Source: Pseudolysinimonas_A sp965653335 (GTDB lineage Bacteria > Actinomycetota > Actinomycetes > Actinomycetales > Microbacteriaceae). From it: a DNA stretch of 8,657 bases. The notes below the pieces were generated by a model that did not search any database, was not told where the DNA came from, and saw only the letters and a list, made by a program, of their open reading frames with translations. Shown one piece after another: positions 1 to 6,359 of this stretch; the first letter of the stretch is position 1, and every line of letters starts with the position of its first letter. A program made the position numbers and the translations under genes. Where the stretch lies: positions 1 through 8,657 of the forward strand of contig CBFGZU010000079.1 of assembly GCA_965653335.1 (NCBI GenBank). The letters are read 5' to 3'.

Positions 1-459
1 TGGGACCTCTGGCGCACGATGCGCGCGATGAACGAGCAACTCGGTCGCGAACTCGATCGGCAACTGCAGCGCGATGCCGGCATCTCGCAAGCCGACTACG
101 GCATCCTCGTGACGCTCTTCGAAGCACCGGAGCAGCGCATGCGCACGGGCGAGCTCGGCGAGTTGCTCGCGTGGGAGAAGAGCCGGGTCTCGCATCAGGT
201 CGCCCGCATGGAGGCGCGCGCACTCGTCAAACGCGTCGTCTGCGAAAGCGACGGGCGGGGCACCTGGGTCGTGCTGGAGACCGGCGGCAAGCGCGCCCTG
301 CTCGGTGCGATGCGCGAACACGCGGGCGCGATCCGCGACCTCTTCCTCGACGAACTCGACGCCGCCGAGAAGCAGATCATGCTGCGCGCGACGAGCCGCG
401 TGCTCGAGCGACTCAACGCCGCCTGCGCGGCGGCCGAGGCCGCACCCGGCGCCGCGTGA
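1..459 (+). CDS. MarR-family transcriptional regulator (5' end outside window)
   Basis: The frame is open from base 1 (W-D-L-W-R-T before the first Met at 19), so the N-terminus lies outside the window; 152 residues are visible. The order fits MarR winged-helix regulators, which are dimeric DNA-binding proteins usually relieved by small-molecule ligands. An N-terminal helix and the LSxADY-like 'ISQADYGILVTL' stretch come first. They are followed by the helix-turn-helix (RTGELGELLAWEKSRVSHQ, about residues 48-66) and a wing with the D-G-R-G turn. A long C-terminal dimerisation helix ends in an Ala-rich tail. The stop overlaps or closely precedes the downstream FAD oxidoreductase on the same strand, so the two are probably cotranscribed and the regulator may control that gene. 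The ligand and operator cannot be told. The family assignment is confident from the pattern; the specific target is inference. Confidence 0.9.
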   Translation, partial: WDLWRTMRAMNEQLGRELDRQLQRDAGISQADYGILVTLFEAPEQRMRTGELGELLAWEKSRVSHQVARMEARALVKRVVCESDGRGTWVVLETGGKRALLGAMREHAGAIRDLFLDELDAAEKQIMLRATSRVLERLNAACAAAEAAPGAA

Positions 460-464
460 TCTCG

Positions 465-509
465 ACTCCCACGTCGACGACCCCGACGTCGATAACCCCG
501 ATGTCGACC
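465..509 (+). repeat. Three tandem 15-nt units at the oxidoreductase start
   Basis: Three imperfect 15-nt units lie head to tail (465-479, 480-494, 495-509), each close to ACCCCGACGTCGAYN. The period is five codons, so in the oxidoreductase frame they read T-P-T-S-T, T-P-T-S-I and T-P-M-S-T. The ATG at 501 sits in the third unit, where ACG has become ATG. The repeat lies between the MarR stop (457-459) and the first strand of the Rossmann fold. It may be a translated extension from GTG 456 or an untranslated leader. Confidence 0.7.
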
Positions 510-2048
510 GCCGATGTCGCCATCGTCGGCGGCGGGCACAACGCGCTCACCGCCGCCGCCTACCTCGCATCAGCGGGAAAGCGCGTCGTGCTGCTCGAGC
601 GCCTCCCGACGTTCGGCGGCGCCGCGATCTCAGCGGACGCATTCCCGGGCGTCTCGGCGCGGCTCTCCCGCTACTCCTACCTCGTGAGTCTGCTGCCCCG
701 GCGCATCATCGACGACCTCGGCCTCGACATCCGGCTCGCCCGCCGGCGCTACGCGTCGTACACGCCGCAGCCCGGCACCGATCGCGGCCTGCTCGTCGAC
801 ACCCACGACAAGGCGACCACCGCGGCGTCGTTCGCCGCGATCGGCGCAACGTCGGATGCCGCCGCCTGGGAGGCGTTCTCCGGCGCCACCGCACGACTCG
901 CCGCCGCACTGTTTCCGACGATGACCGAACCGCTCCCGACGCGATCGGAGGCCCGGCGTCTGCTCGGCGACGACGCCACCTGGGATGCCTTCATCGAGCA
1001 GCCCGTCGGGCGCACGATCGAAGCTCGATTCGCCCACGACCTCGTGCGCGGGATCGTCGCGACCGACGCGCTCATCGGCACGTTCGCGCCGCCGGTCGAC
1101 CCCGACCTGCACGGCAACCGGAGCTTCCTCTATCACCTCATCGGCGGCGGAACGGGCGACTGGCAGGTGCCGGTCGGCGGCATGGGTGCGGTGAGCGGTG
1201 AACTGTGGCGCGCCGCCGTCGAGGCGGGTGCCGAGCTCGTTTCGGATGCCGAAGTCACGTCGATCACCCCCGACGGCGAGGTCACCTACCGCCACGGCGA
1301 CGCCGAACACCGGCTCGTCGCCGGCACCGTGCTGTCAGGGGTGGCGCCGCTCGAACTGGCCCGGCTCCTGGGAGACGCCGCGCCCCGCCCGGAAGGCGCC
1401 CAGGTGAAGGTCAACATGCTGCTCGAGCGGCTCCCGCGGCTACGCGACGCCGGCGTGGACCCGGCAGCCGCATTCGGCGGCACCTTCCACGCCAACGAGG
1501 GCTGGGAGCGGCTCTTGGCGTCGCACGCCGAAGCCGCCGCGGGCCGCATCCCCGACCCGATGCCGTGCGAGGTCTACTGCCACTCGCTCATCGACCCCGG
1601 CATCCTCTCCCCGGAGTTGCGGTCGTCGGGTGCCCACACGCTCACGGTGTTCGCGTTGCAGACGCCCGACCGCCTCGTCGAGGCGAGCACCAACGACGCA
1701 CGGCGCGCCGAGTTCGAGGCTGCTGTGCTGCGCTCACTCGACTCGGTGCTCGGCGAACCGTTGGCCGACCTCGTGCTCACCGACGGCGACGGCCGCCCGT
1801 GCATCGAGACGACGACGACCCTCGACCTCGAGAGAACGTTGCGGATGCCGGGCGGCAACATCTTCCACGGCCCGCTCGACTGGCCGTTCGCCGACGACGA
1901 CGCCTCGCTCGGCACCCCCGCCGAGCGCTGGGGCGTCGCGACGGAGCACGCCCGCATCCTGAGGTGCGGCGCGGGCGCTCAGCGCGGCGGCGGCGTGAGC
2001 GGAATCGGCGGACACAACGCCGCGATGGCCGTGCTGGAATCGGGCTGA
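501..2048 (+). CDS. FAD-dependent oxidoreductase, COG1233 / phytoene-desaturase-like (PYROXD2-like)
   Basis: A 515-residue flavoprotein of the COG1233 group (CrtI/PYROXD2-like amine-oxidase superfamily). The N-terminal dinucleotide-binding fold is clear: VAIVGGGHNALTAAAYL (GxGxxN variant), then VVLLERLPTFGGAA with the Glu that normally binds the FAD ribose. The C-terminal FAD motif is also clear: CGAGAQRGGGVSGIGGHNAA, near residues 486-505. The middle carries the usual 'GGTGDWQVPVGGMGAVSGEL' region. Length fits the family. The substrate is unknown: no other carotenoid genes are in view, so 'phytoene desaturase' should not be assumed, and PYROXD2-type relatives are common with unknown substrates. 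The ATG at 501 is chosen because the Rossmann strand begins five residues later. An in-frame GTG at 456, overlapping the MarR stop (GTGA), would add 15 residues made of the TPTST repeats. Neither start has a good Shine-Dalgarno. Probably cotranscribed with the MarR gene. Confidence 0.88.
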   Translation: MSTADVAIVGGGHNALTAAAYLASAGKRVVLLERLPTFGGAAISADAFPGVSARLSRYSYLVSLLPRRIIDDLGLDIRLARRRYASYTPQPGTDRGLLVDTHDKATTAASFAAIGATSDAAAWEAFSGATARLAAALFPTMTEPLPTRSEARRLLGDDATWDAFIEQPVGRTIEARFAHDLVRGIVATDALIGTFAPPVDPDLHGNRSFLYHLIGGGTGDWQVPVGGMGAVSGELWRAAVEAGAELVSDAEVTSITPDGEVTYRHGDAEHRLVAGTVLSGVAPLELARLLGDAAPRPEGAQVKVNMLLERLPRLRDAGVDPAAAFGGTFHANEGWERLLASHAEAAAGRIPDPMPCEVYCHSLIDPGILSPELRSSGAHTLTVFALQTPDRLVEASTNDARRAEFEAAVLRSLDSVLGEPLADLVLTDGDGRPCIETTTTLDLERTLRMPGGNIFHGPLDWPFADDDASLGTPAERWGVATEHARILRCGAGAQRGGGVSGIGGHNAAMAVLESG

Positions 2049-2056
2049 CGTCGTTC

Positions 2057-2072
2057 GCGAGTCAGCTCTCGC
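2057..2072. terminator. Weak hairpin between convergent genes
   Basis: GCGAG-TCAGCT-CTCGC forms a 5-bp stem in the 27-base gap between the convergent oxidoreductase and thioesterase genes. There is no T-tract on either strand, so it is only a possible bidirectional terminator, placed where one is expected. Confidence 0.25.
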
Positions 2073-2075
2073 CAA

Positions 2076-2630
2076 TTACCACTCGGAAGGAGCGGGCTGC
2101 CGAGTCGAAGGGAGCGAGACGTTCGCCGACCACTCGCTGAGCCACGCCGGCGCGGGCAGGTCGGCGGTCACGACTCCGACGATGTCGCCGACCTCCTGAA
2201 TCGGCACGACGCCGCCCGCGTCCCGCAGGAACCTCCCCTGCACGAACGCGCGCGCGTAGACCTCACCCTTCGCGACGACACGCTGCTCGATGTAGAGCGC
2301 CCGGTCGTCGTATCCGACGATGCGCGTCTCGATCTGGAACCGCTGCCCGAGTTCGAGCGACTTGCGATAGGCGATCGACTGCGCGGTCACCACCGGGTAC
2401 ACCTTCGCGCCCCGTAACCGCCGCCACGCGCCCGACCGCAGCATGAGGTCGAGCCGCGCGTGGTCGAGCAATGACAGATACACGCCGTTGTTCATGTGCC
2501 GCAGCTCGTCGAGGTCGGTCGGCCACACCCGGTCACGCACGACCGACACGTCGTGGATGCCCAGCGGCTCGCGCCGTCGAGCGGTCAGCGAAATGCGAAT
2601 CTTGCGCGTGAAGCGCCGGATCGGATCCAT
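2076..2630 (-). CDS. Hot-dog-fold acyl-CoA thioesterase (4HBT/THEM6-like)
   Basis: A 184-residue protein of the COG0824-like thioesterase group, expected to hydrolyse acyl-CoA thioesters in the cytosol. The hallmark is the N-terminal hot-dog motif around residues 38-51, TDLDELRHMNNGVY, followed by the long helix YLSLLDHARLDLML. The remaining hot-dog strands are visible (VTAQSIAYRKSLELGQRFQIETRIVG, then ALYIEQRVVAKGEVYARAFVQGRFL). The Arg/Lys-rich N-terminus (residues 4-20) precedes the domain. It lies 71 bases downstream of the AlkA-like gene on the same strand, but a -10-like TTAACT sits 6 nt before the ATG and there is no Shine-Dalgarno, so it may have its own leaderless promoter. The acyl substrate is unknown. 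The family call is firm and the function is general only. Confidence 0.87.
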   Translation of the reverse strand: MDPIRRFTRKIRISLTARRREPLGIHDVSVVRDRVWPTDLDELRHMNNGVYLSLLDHARLDLMLRSGAWRRLRGAKVYPVVTAQSIAYRKSLELGQRFQIETRIVGYDDRALYIEQRVVAKGEVYARAFVQGRFLRDAGGVVPIQEVGDIVGVVTADLPAPAWLSEWSANVSLPSTRQPAPSEW

Positions 2631-2636
2631 GCGAGT

Positions 2637-2642
2637 AGTTAA
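2637..2642 (-). promoter_or_regulatory. Candidate -10 element for leaderless thioesterase transcript
   Basis: Reading the minus strand, TTAACT ends 6 nt before the ATG (spacer actcgc). It is part of the GTTAAC palindrome, a rare AT-rich island in this DNA. No -35 match is obvious and no Shine-Dalgarno is present. Confidence 0.35.
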
Positions 2643-2701
2643 CCCGCACGGGCCGCGCAGCGATGACCGGATGTCGACCGCCGACAGTCGCGAGCCGCCG
2701 A

Positions 2702-3604
2702 TCAGCGACGTCGGTTGTCGACGATCGTCATGCGCGGCCCGTGCCTCTCATAGCCGACCCCCGCGGCTTCGATGAGACGCACGACCCGCTGTCGGTGCCC
2801 GCGCCACGGCTCGAGCAGCTCGAGCATCCCGTCGTCGTCGACGCGCGCACCCGTGAGCGCCCACCCGACACGCTTGCTGACGTGAAAGTCGCCGACGCTC
2901 ACCGTGTCGGGGTCGCCGTGGGAACGCTGCACGGTTTCCGCGGCCGTCCACACCCCGATCCCCGGGATGGTGCGCAAGCGCCGGGATGCCTCCGCCGCAT
3001 CCATCGTCGCGGTGCGTTCGAGCGACTCGCCCACCGCGACGGCGCGCATGACGGTGTCGGAGCGCTGCGGCCCGACCCCGGCGGTGTGCCATCGCCACGA
3101 CGGAATCCGTTTCCATCCGGCGGGAGACGGTGCCACGCGCATGCCCGCAGGGGCCGGCCCGGGCGCGGGGTCGCCGTAGCGCAGCACCAGATCGCGCCAT
3201 GCTCGCTTCTGCTCGAATCCGGTGACCTTCTGCCCGAGCACCGTCGGCACGAGGAACGGCATCACCCGACCGGCGCGCGTGAGGCGCAGGCCGGGGAATC
3301 GACGGTGCAGCGCCGCGACGACGGGGTGCCGGGTCGCATCGAATCCGGTCGCATCATCCCGGGCGCCCAACAGGTCGGGAACCCCCGCGATCGCCTGCTC
3401 GGCGCCCGCGCCCCACGCGGTCGCCTCCACCGCCCCCGCGACCGGGCGCACCCGGAGAGTCGCCGCACCGGCGGGGGTCGCGAGCGTCAGCCACCACCCC
3501 TCCGCGTCGCGACGGCACGTGGGGTCGCCGACCCCCTGCCGAAGCGGCGCGAGCACGAGCCCGAGCGCCACCGGGTGGGGTGGGGCGTAGCACTCGGTCA
3601 GCAT
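2702..3604 (-). CDS. DNA-3-methyladenine glycosylase II-like protein (AlkA/HhH-GPD family)
   Basis: A 300-residue base-excision-repair glycosylase of the helix-hairpin-helix-GPD superfamily, predicted to excise alkylated purines. The N-terminal roughly 100 residues form the variable AlkA-like domain. The helical core begins near F117 (FLVPTVLGQKVTGFEQKRAW). The HhH motif is L210-x2-IPGIGVWTAA (213-222). It is followed by the V-S-V-G-D-F segment, whose Asp239 occupies the position of the catalytic Asp of the family. No Cys cluster for an Fe-S centre (as in Nth/MutY) is visible, which argues for AlkA rather than endonuclease III. The ATG at 3604 has no upstream Shine-Dalgarno; TAGCAT lies 6 nt ahead, suggesting a leaderless mRNA. 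The start codon also lies in a small inverted repeat (3600-3615). No Ada or other adaptive-response gene is adjacent. The base specificity is inferred from the family. Confidence 0.88.
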   Translation of the reverse strand: MLTECYAPPHPVALGLVLAPLRQGVGDPTCRRDAEGWWLTLATPAGAATLRVRPVAGAVEATAWGAGAEQAIAGVPDLLGARDDATGFDATRHPVVAALHRRFPGLRLTRAGRVMPFLVPTVLGQKVTGFEQKRAWRDLVLRYGDPAPGPAPAGMRVAPSPAGWKRIPSWRWHTAGVGPQRSDTVMRAVAVGESLERTATMDAAEASRRLRTIPGIGVWTAAETVQRSHGDPDTVSVGDFHVSKRVGWALTGARVDDDGMLELLEPWRGHRQRVVRLIEAAGVGYERHGPRMTIVDNRRR

Positions 3605-3610
3605 CTCGGG

Positions 3611-3616
3611 ATGCTA
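3611..3616 (-). promoter_or_regulatory. Candidate -10 element for leaderless alkA-like transcript
   Basis: TAGCAT on the minus strand fits TANNNT and ends 6 nt (cccgag) before the ATG. No clear -35 was found. It overlaps one arm of the AGCATC/GATGCT inverted repeat, so promoter and start codon share the palindrome. Confidence 0.4.
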
Positions 3617-3650
3617 ACGCGTGCCGACGACGACCGCTTCGAAGAACGGA

Positions 3651-3689
3651 AAGAGCCGGAGGGCGCTCGACGCGACCGCTCCGGCTCTT
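3651..3689 (-). terminator. Intrinsic terminator of the DUF4190-like gene
   Basis: A perfect 11-bp inverted repeat, AAGAGCCGGAG (3651-3661) and CTCCGGCTCTT (3679-3689), has a 17-nt loop. It starts 16 bases beyond the stop codon at 3705. On the minus strand the second arm ends in CTTT followed by CCGTTCTTC, a short U-rich tail. This is the best intrinsic terminator in the window. It also separates the DUF4190 transcript from the alkA-like gene that follows on the same strand. Confidence 0.8.
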
Positions 3690-3704
3690 GGCCGATCCGT
3701 GAGA

Positions 3705-3989
3705 TCAGTACGTGTAGACCGCACCCGTGCCGACCAGCGCGGCGAGAGCGGCGAAGTAGATGATGAGGACGATGATGCCGATCACCAGGAAGATGATGCT
3801 GAGGATCAGGCCGATCTTGGCGGGCGTGTTCTCGACGCCGGCCGCCTTCGACTGGTTCTTCGCGATCACGCTCACGATGATGCCGGCGAGCGGGAACACG
3901 AACGCGAGAACGAGACCGACGATGCCGAGGGTCTTGCCGTCGGCGACGGGCGCGGCGCCGGGAGCCGGGGCGGGAGCAGGGGTGGTCAT
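3705..3989 (-). CDS. DUF4190-like small membrane protein
   Basis: A 94-residue protein with an N-terminal Pro/Ala-rich cytosolic tail (about residues 2-15, PAPAPAPGAAP) and two hydrophobic segments: roughly 20-42 (LGIVGLVLAFVFPLAGIIVSVIA) and 58-86. A polar loop KNQSKAAGVENTPAKI lies between them. The arrangement 'LxIVGLVLAF...PLxGIIxSxIAxNQSK...KIGLILSII' matches the two-helix DUF4190 type common in actinobacteria; the biochemical role of that family is unknown. The start is supported by AAGGAG 7 nt upstream. It is a single-gene unit bounded by a divergent promoter region and an intrinsic terminator. Confidence 0.8.
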   Translation of the reverse strand: MTTPAPAPAPGAAPVADGKTLGIVGLVLAFVFPLAGIIVSVIAKNQSKAAGVENTPAKIGLILSIIFLVIGIIVLIIYFAALAALVGTGAVYTY

Positions 3990-3996
3990 GTTGAAT

Positions 3997-4002
3997 CTCC
4001 TT
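3997..4002 (-). promoter_or_regulatory. Ribosome binding site of the DUF4190-like gene
   Basis: AAGGAG on the minus strand lies 7 nt before the ATG, a near-consensus Shine-Dalgarno and the strongest in the window. Next to it is the palindrome GAGATCTC (4003-4010). The pair reads GGAGATCTCAAGGAGAT, a partial direct repeat. Confidence 0.75.
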
Positions 4003-4040
4003 GAGATCTCCTGGGCACGACGTGCGTCGCACCGCCGCCG

Positions 4041-4046
4041 ACTCTA
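4041..4046 (-). promoter_or_regulatory. Candidate -10 of the DUF4190-like gene
   Basis: TAGAGT on the minus strand fits TANNNT and would give an untranslated leader of roughly 45 nt containing the Shine-Dalgarno. No convincing -35 was found, so support is weak. Confidence 0.25.
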
Positions 4047-4074
4047 GCGACTTCGGGGAGCGAAACGCGAGAAC

Positions 4075-4113
4075 TTGTCCGCGGCGAGCCGCACGGCGTA
4101 ATGCGGGCAGAAT
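4075..4113 (+). promoter_or_regulatory. Candidate promoter region of pfk
   Basis: CAGAAT (4108-4113) shares four positions with TATAAT and ends 6 nt before the GTG start, a leaderless layout. TTGTCC at 4075-4080 shares four positions with TTGACA but lies too far (27 nt) from CAGAAT; it would fit TAATGC at 4099-4104 (18-nt spacer), which is a poor -10. The stretch around the start, AGAATGGCGGAGTGA, nearly repeats the sequence before hemD. Confidence 0.35.
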
Positions 4114-4119
4114 GGCGGA

Positions 4120-5142
4120 GTGAGCGTCGGAATCTTGACCAGCGGTGGCGACTGCCCAGGACTCAACGCGGTGATCCGGGCCGCGGTCTTCACCGGAAGC
4201 AAACTCTACGACCTCGAGTTCGTCGGCTACCGCTGGGGTTGGAAGGGGCTCGTCGAGAACGACGCGGTCTCCCTCGGGCGCCCGCAGGTGATGGGGATCT
4301 CGAAGCAGGGCGGCACGATCCTCGGCTCGTCACGCACCAATCCGTTCGACTTCGGCGGGGCGGAGCGGGTCGCCGAGGTGATGGCCGACGGCGGCGTCGA
4401 CTCGCTCATCGCGATCGGTGGTGAGGGAACGCTCGCGGCCGCCCAGCGGCTCGCCGAAGCCGGCATCCCCATCGTCGGCGTGCCCAAGACGATCGACAAC
4501 GACCTGTCGGCCACCGACTACACCTTCGGCTTCGACACCGCCGTGCAGATCGCGACGGAGGCGATGGACCGGCTGCGCACGACGGGCGACTCCCACGGGC
4601 GCTGCATGGTCGCCGAGGTGATGGGCCGGCACGTCGGATGGATCGCGCTGCATTCCGGCATGGCGGCGGGCGCCCACGCCATCCTCATCCCCGAACAGAA
4701 AACGAGCCTCGACCAGATCGTGACCTGGGTCGAGAGCGCCCGCGACCGCGGCCGTGCCCCGCTCATCTCGGTTGCCGAGGGCTTCAAACTCGACACGATG
4801 GACGACGCGCATTCCGAACGGGGACTCGACGCGTTCGGCCGACCCCGACTGGGCGGCATCGGTGAGCTCCTCGCACCGCTCATCGAAGACCGCACGGGCA
4901 TCGAAACCCGCGCGACGACGCTCGGTCACATCCAGCGCGGGGGCACGCCCACCGCGTACGATCGCGTGCTCGCCACCCGGTTCGGGATGACGGCGATCGA
5001 CATGGTGCTGCGTAAGCGCTGGGGCAACATGGTGGCTCTGCGCGGCACCGACATGGTCGAAGTACCGTTCGCCGATGCGCTCGGTCAGTTGAAGTCGGTG
5101 CCGCAAGACCGATACGACGAAGCACGCGTGCTGTTCGGCTGA
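4120..5142 (+). CDS. pfkA: 6-phosphofructokinase, PfkA family
   Basis: A 340-residue glycolytic enzyme that phosphorylates fructose 6-phosphate to fructose 1,6-bisphosphate in the cytosol. Family signatures are intact: GILTSGGDCPGLNAVIR at the nucleotide-binding N-terminus, IGGEGT (99-104), PKTIDND (122-128, with Asp126 the expected catalytic base), the MGR motif (168-170), and HIQRGGTP (270-277). Two diagnostic positions are G103 and K123 (E. coli 104 and 124). PPi-dependent enzymes usually carry Asp plus Lys, and classical ATP enzymes Gly plus Gly. Gly plus Lys is the combination of the actinobacterial group III type, in which ATP use is typical. Length fits. The start is GTG; the ATG 8 nt upstream is out of frame. 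A -10-like CAGAAT lies 6 nt before it. The gene is divergent from the DUF4190 gene and may be followed in the same transcript by DUF1304. Confidence 0.96.
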   Translation: MSVGILTSGGDCPGLNAVIRAAVFTGSKLYDLEFVGYRWGWKGLVENDAVSLGRPQVMGISKQGGTILGSSRTNPFDFGGAERVAEVMADGGVDSLIAIGGEGTLAAAQRLAEAGIPIVGVPKTIDNDLSATDYTFGFDTAVQIATEAMDRLRTTGDSHGRCMVAEVMGRHVGWIALHSGMAAGAHAILIPEQKTSLDQIVTWVESARDRGRAPLISVAEGFKLDTMDDAHSERGLDAFGRPRLGGIGELLAPLIEDRTGIETRATTLGHIQRGGTPTAYDRVLATRFGMTAIDMVLRKRWGNMVALRGTDMVEVPFADALGQLKSVPQDRYDEARVLFG

Positions 5143-5153
5143 GCCACCTGCCG

Positions 5154-5167
5154 CACCGGAAACGGTG
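5154..5167 (+). other. Small GNRA-tetraloop hairpin after pfk
   Basis: CACCG-GAAA-CGGTG is a 5-bp stem with a GAAA loop in the 38-base gap between pfk and the DUF1304 gene. No U-tract follows; it ends just before the AATACT element. It could be a weak terminator or processing site. Confidence 0.3.
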
Positions 5168-5168
5168 G

Positions 5169-5174
5169 AATACT
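5169..5174 (+). promoter_or_regulatory. Candidate -10 element for leaderless DUF1304 transcript
   Basis: AATACT ends 6 nt before the ATG (spacer ccaagg). The only purine-rich stretch, AAGG, directly abuts the ATG and is too close to act as a Shine-Dalgarno. Confidence 0.35.
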
Positions 5175-5180
5175 CCAAGG

Positions 5181-5585
5181 ATGAACGCAGCGCTCGCGGT
5201 CGTCGGATCGGTCTTCGTCTTCATCGCCGCCGTCATTCATCTCGGGTTCTTCGCCCTCGAGAGCGTGCTGTGGAGCCGCCCGTCCACCTGGCGACAGTTC
5301 GGGGTGCGCGATCAGGCCGACGCCGACGTGCTGCGGCCGATGGCCTACAACCAGGGGTTCTACAACGTGTTCCTCGCGCTCGGCGCGGGAATCGGACTCG
5401 TGCTGCTCGGCACGGGCTTCTCGACGGAGGGCGGCATCGCGATCGCGATGTTCGCGCTCGCGAGCATGGTGCTCGCGGCGGTCGTGCTGATCACCTCGAA
5501 CCCGAAAATGTTGCGCGGCGCCCTCATCCAGGGTGCCGCTCCCCTGCTCGGCCTCGTGTTCCTCGTACTGTCGCTCGTCGTGTGA
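5181..5585 (+). CDS. DUF1304 family integral membrane protein
   Basis: A 134-residue protein with four predicted membrane helices (about residues 6-27, 58-77, 85-104 and 113-133). The family marks are visible: a first helix ending in AAVIHLGFFALE, the polar segment with W-S-R-P/T-W-R-Q-F-G-V, and the strongly conserved YNQGFYNVFLALGA (56-69). DUF1304 proteins are small membrane proteins of unknown biochemical function. It lies 38 bases after pfk on the same strand, possibly read through from it, but a -10-like AATACT 6 nt before the ATG suggests its own leaderless start. The stop codon is only 10 bases from the stop of the convergent hemD. Confidence 0.88.
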   Translation: MNAALAVVGSVFVFIAAVIHLGFFALESVLWSRPSTWRQFGVRDQADADVLRPMAYNQGFYNVFLALGAGIGLVLLGTGFSTEGGIAIAMFALASMVLAAVVLITSNPKMLRGALIQGAAPLLGLVFLVLSLVV

Positions 5586-5595
5586 GGCGCTGCGC

Positions 5596-6351
5596 TCACC
5601 CGGCGACGTAGTCGACGAGGGCGGCGATCAACGATTCCGAGGTGCGTTCTTCGGCGATCGCGTGCACGGGCAGACCGGCAGCCCGCGTGTCGAACGCCGT
5701 GCGCGGGCCGATGCAGACGAGCACCGTGCCGTCGGGGAGCGGCATCAGCTGGGCCGCCACTTGGCGCGCGACACTTCCGGAGGTGATGAGCAGGGCGCCG
5801 ATCCTGCCGCTCGCGACGTCGGCGGCGACTTCGGGCGACACCGGCACGCCGACGGTGCGATAGGCGGTGACGTATTCGGCGGAGAACCCGAGCTTCGTCA
5901 GCCCCGCCACGAGGGTCGGCTCGGCGATGTCGGATTGCGGGACGAGCACGCGTCCACGGATGTCGCTCTCCGGCCACTCCTTCACGAGGCCGCGCGCGGA
6001 GTTGTCGGCGGTGGGCACGAAGTCGACCCGGTATCCGGCGAGGGTGAGCGCCGCAGCGGTCGTCTCGCCAACGGCGGCGACGCGCGTGCGATCGGGGATG
6101 CGCGTGCCCTGGCTGACGAGCACATCCACCGTCGTCGCGCTCGTCAACACGACCCAGTCGAACTGGCCGTCTTGCAGTTCGTACAAGGCGTTGGCAAGTG
6201 TCACCGGGTTTTCGGCGCTCGCGAAGTTGAGCATCGGTGCCACCACCGGGATGCCGCCGTGTTCGCGGATCAGGGCCGCGACCCGATCGCCCCAGCTGCC
6301 CCCGCGCGGCACGAGAATGCGCCACTCGGCGAGAGGACGGGCGGGCGTCAT
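5596..6351 (-). CDS. hemD: Uroporphyrinogen-III synthase
   Basis: A 251-residue enzyme that cyclises hydroxymethylbilane with inversion of ring D to give uroporphyrinogen III, the branch point to haem, sirohaem and B12. HemD is poorly conserved, but the two-lobe pattern is clear. It shows RILVPRGGSWGDRVAALIREHGG (11-33), DWVVLTSATTVDVL (65-78), VAAVGETTAAAL (91-102), then VLVPQSDIAEPTLVAGL, VTAYRT (161-166), LLITSGSVAR (187-196), CIGPRTA (213-219) and the C-terminal TSESLIAALVDY. Y164 is the likely conserved active-site tyrosine (inference from the family). ATG 6351 is chosen because homology starts there; in-frame sequence farther upstream is Arg-rich and overlaps the DUF3618 gene. GGGGGA directly precedes the ATG, with GAGAAT before it, which looks like a leaderless start. 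No other haem gene is in view. It follows the DUF3618 gene by 29 bases with a hairpin between. Confidence 0.88.
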   Translation of the reverse strand: MTPARPLAEWRILVPRGGSWGDRVAALIREHGGIPVVAPMLNFASAENPVTLANALYELQDGQFDWVVLTSATTVDVLVSQGTRIPDRTRVAAVGETTAAALTLAGYRVDFVPTADNSARGLVKEWPESDIRGRVLVPQSDIAEPTLVAGLTKLGFSAEYVTAYRTVGVPVSPEVAADVASGRIGALLITSGSVARQVAAQLMPLPDGTVLVCIGPRTAFDTRAAGLPVHAIAEERTSESLIAALVDYVAG

Positions 6352-6359
6352 TCCCCCAT

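Noticed and set aside
171..500. N-terminal extension of the FAD oxidoreductase frame over the MarR gene
   Set aside because: The frame is open only because of GC bias; the translation is Arg-rich and overlaps the clearly coding MarR frame. The Rossmann fold begins after 501.
500..514. 15-base sequence GATGTCGACCGCCGA repeated exactly at 2670-2684
   Set aside because: One copy is coding, the other lies between the alkA-like and thioesterase genes. In DNA rich in GTCGAC and CCG words one such match is plausible by chance, and no wider similarity flanks it.
2663..3763. Long plus-strand open frame (366 codons) opposite the alkA-like gene
   Set aside because: Arg/Pro-rich translation with no family pattern. 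It mirrors the minus-strand glycosylase, whose HhH and catalytic motifs are clear; typical GC-rich shadow frame.
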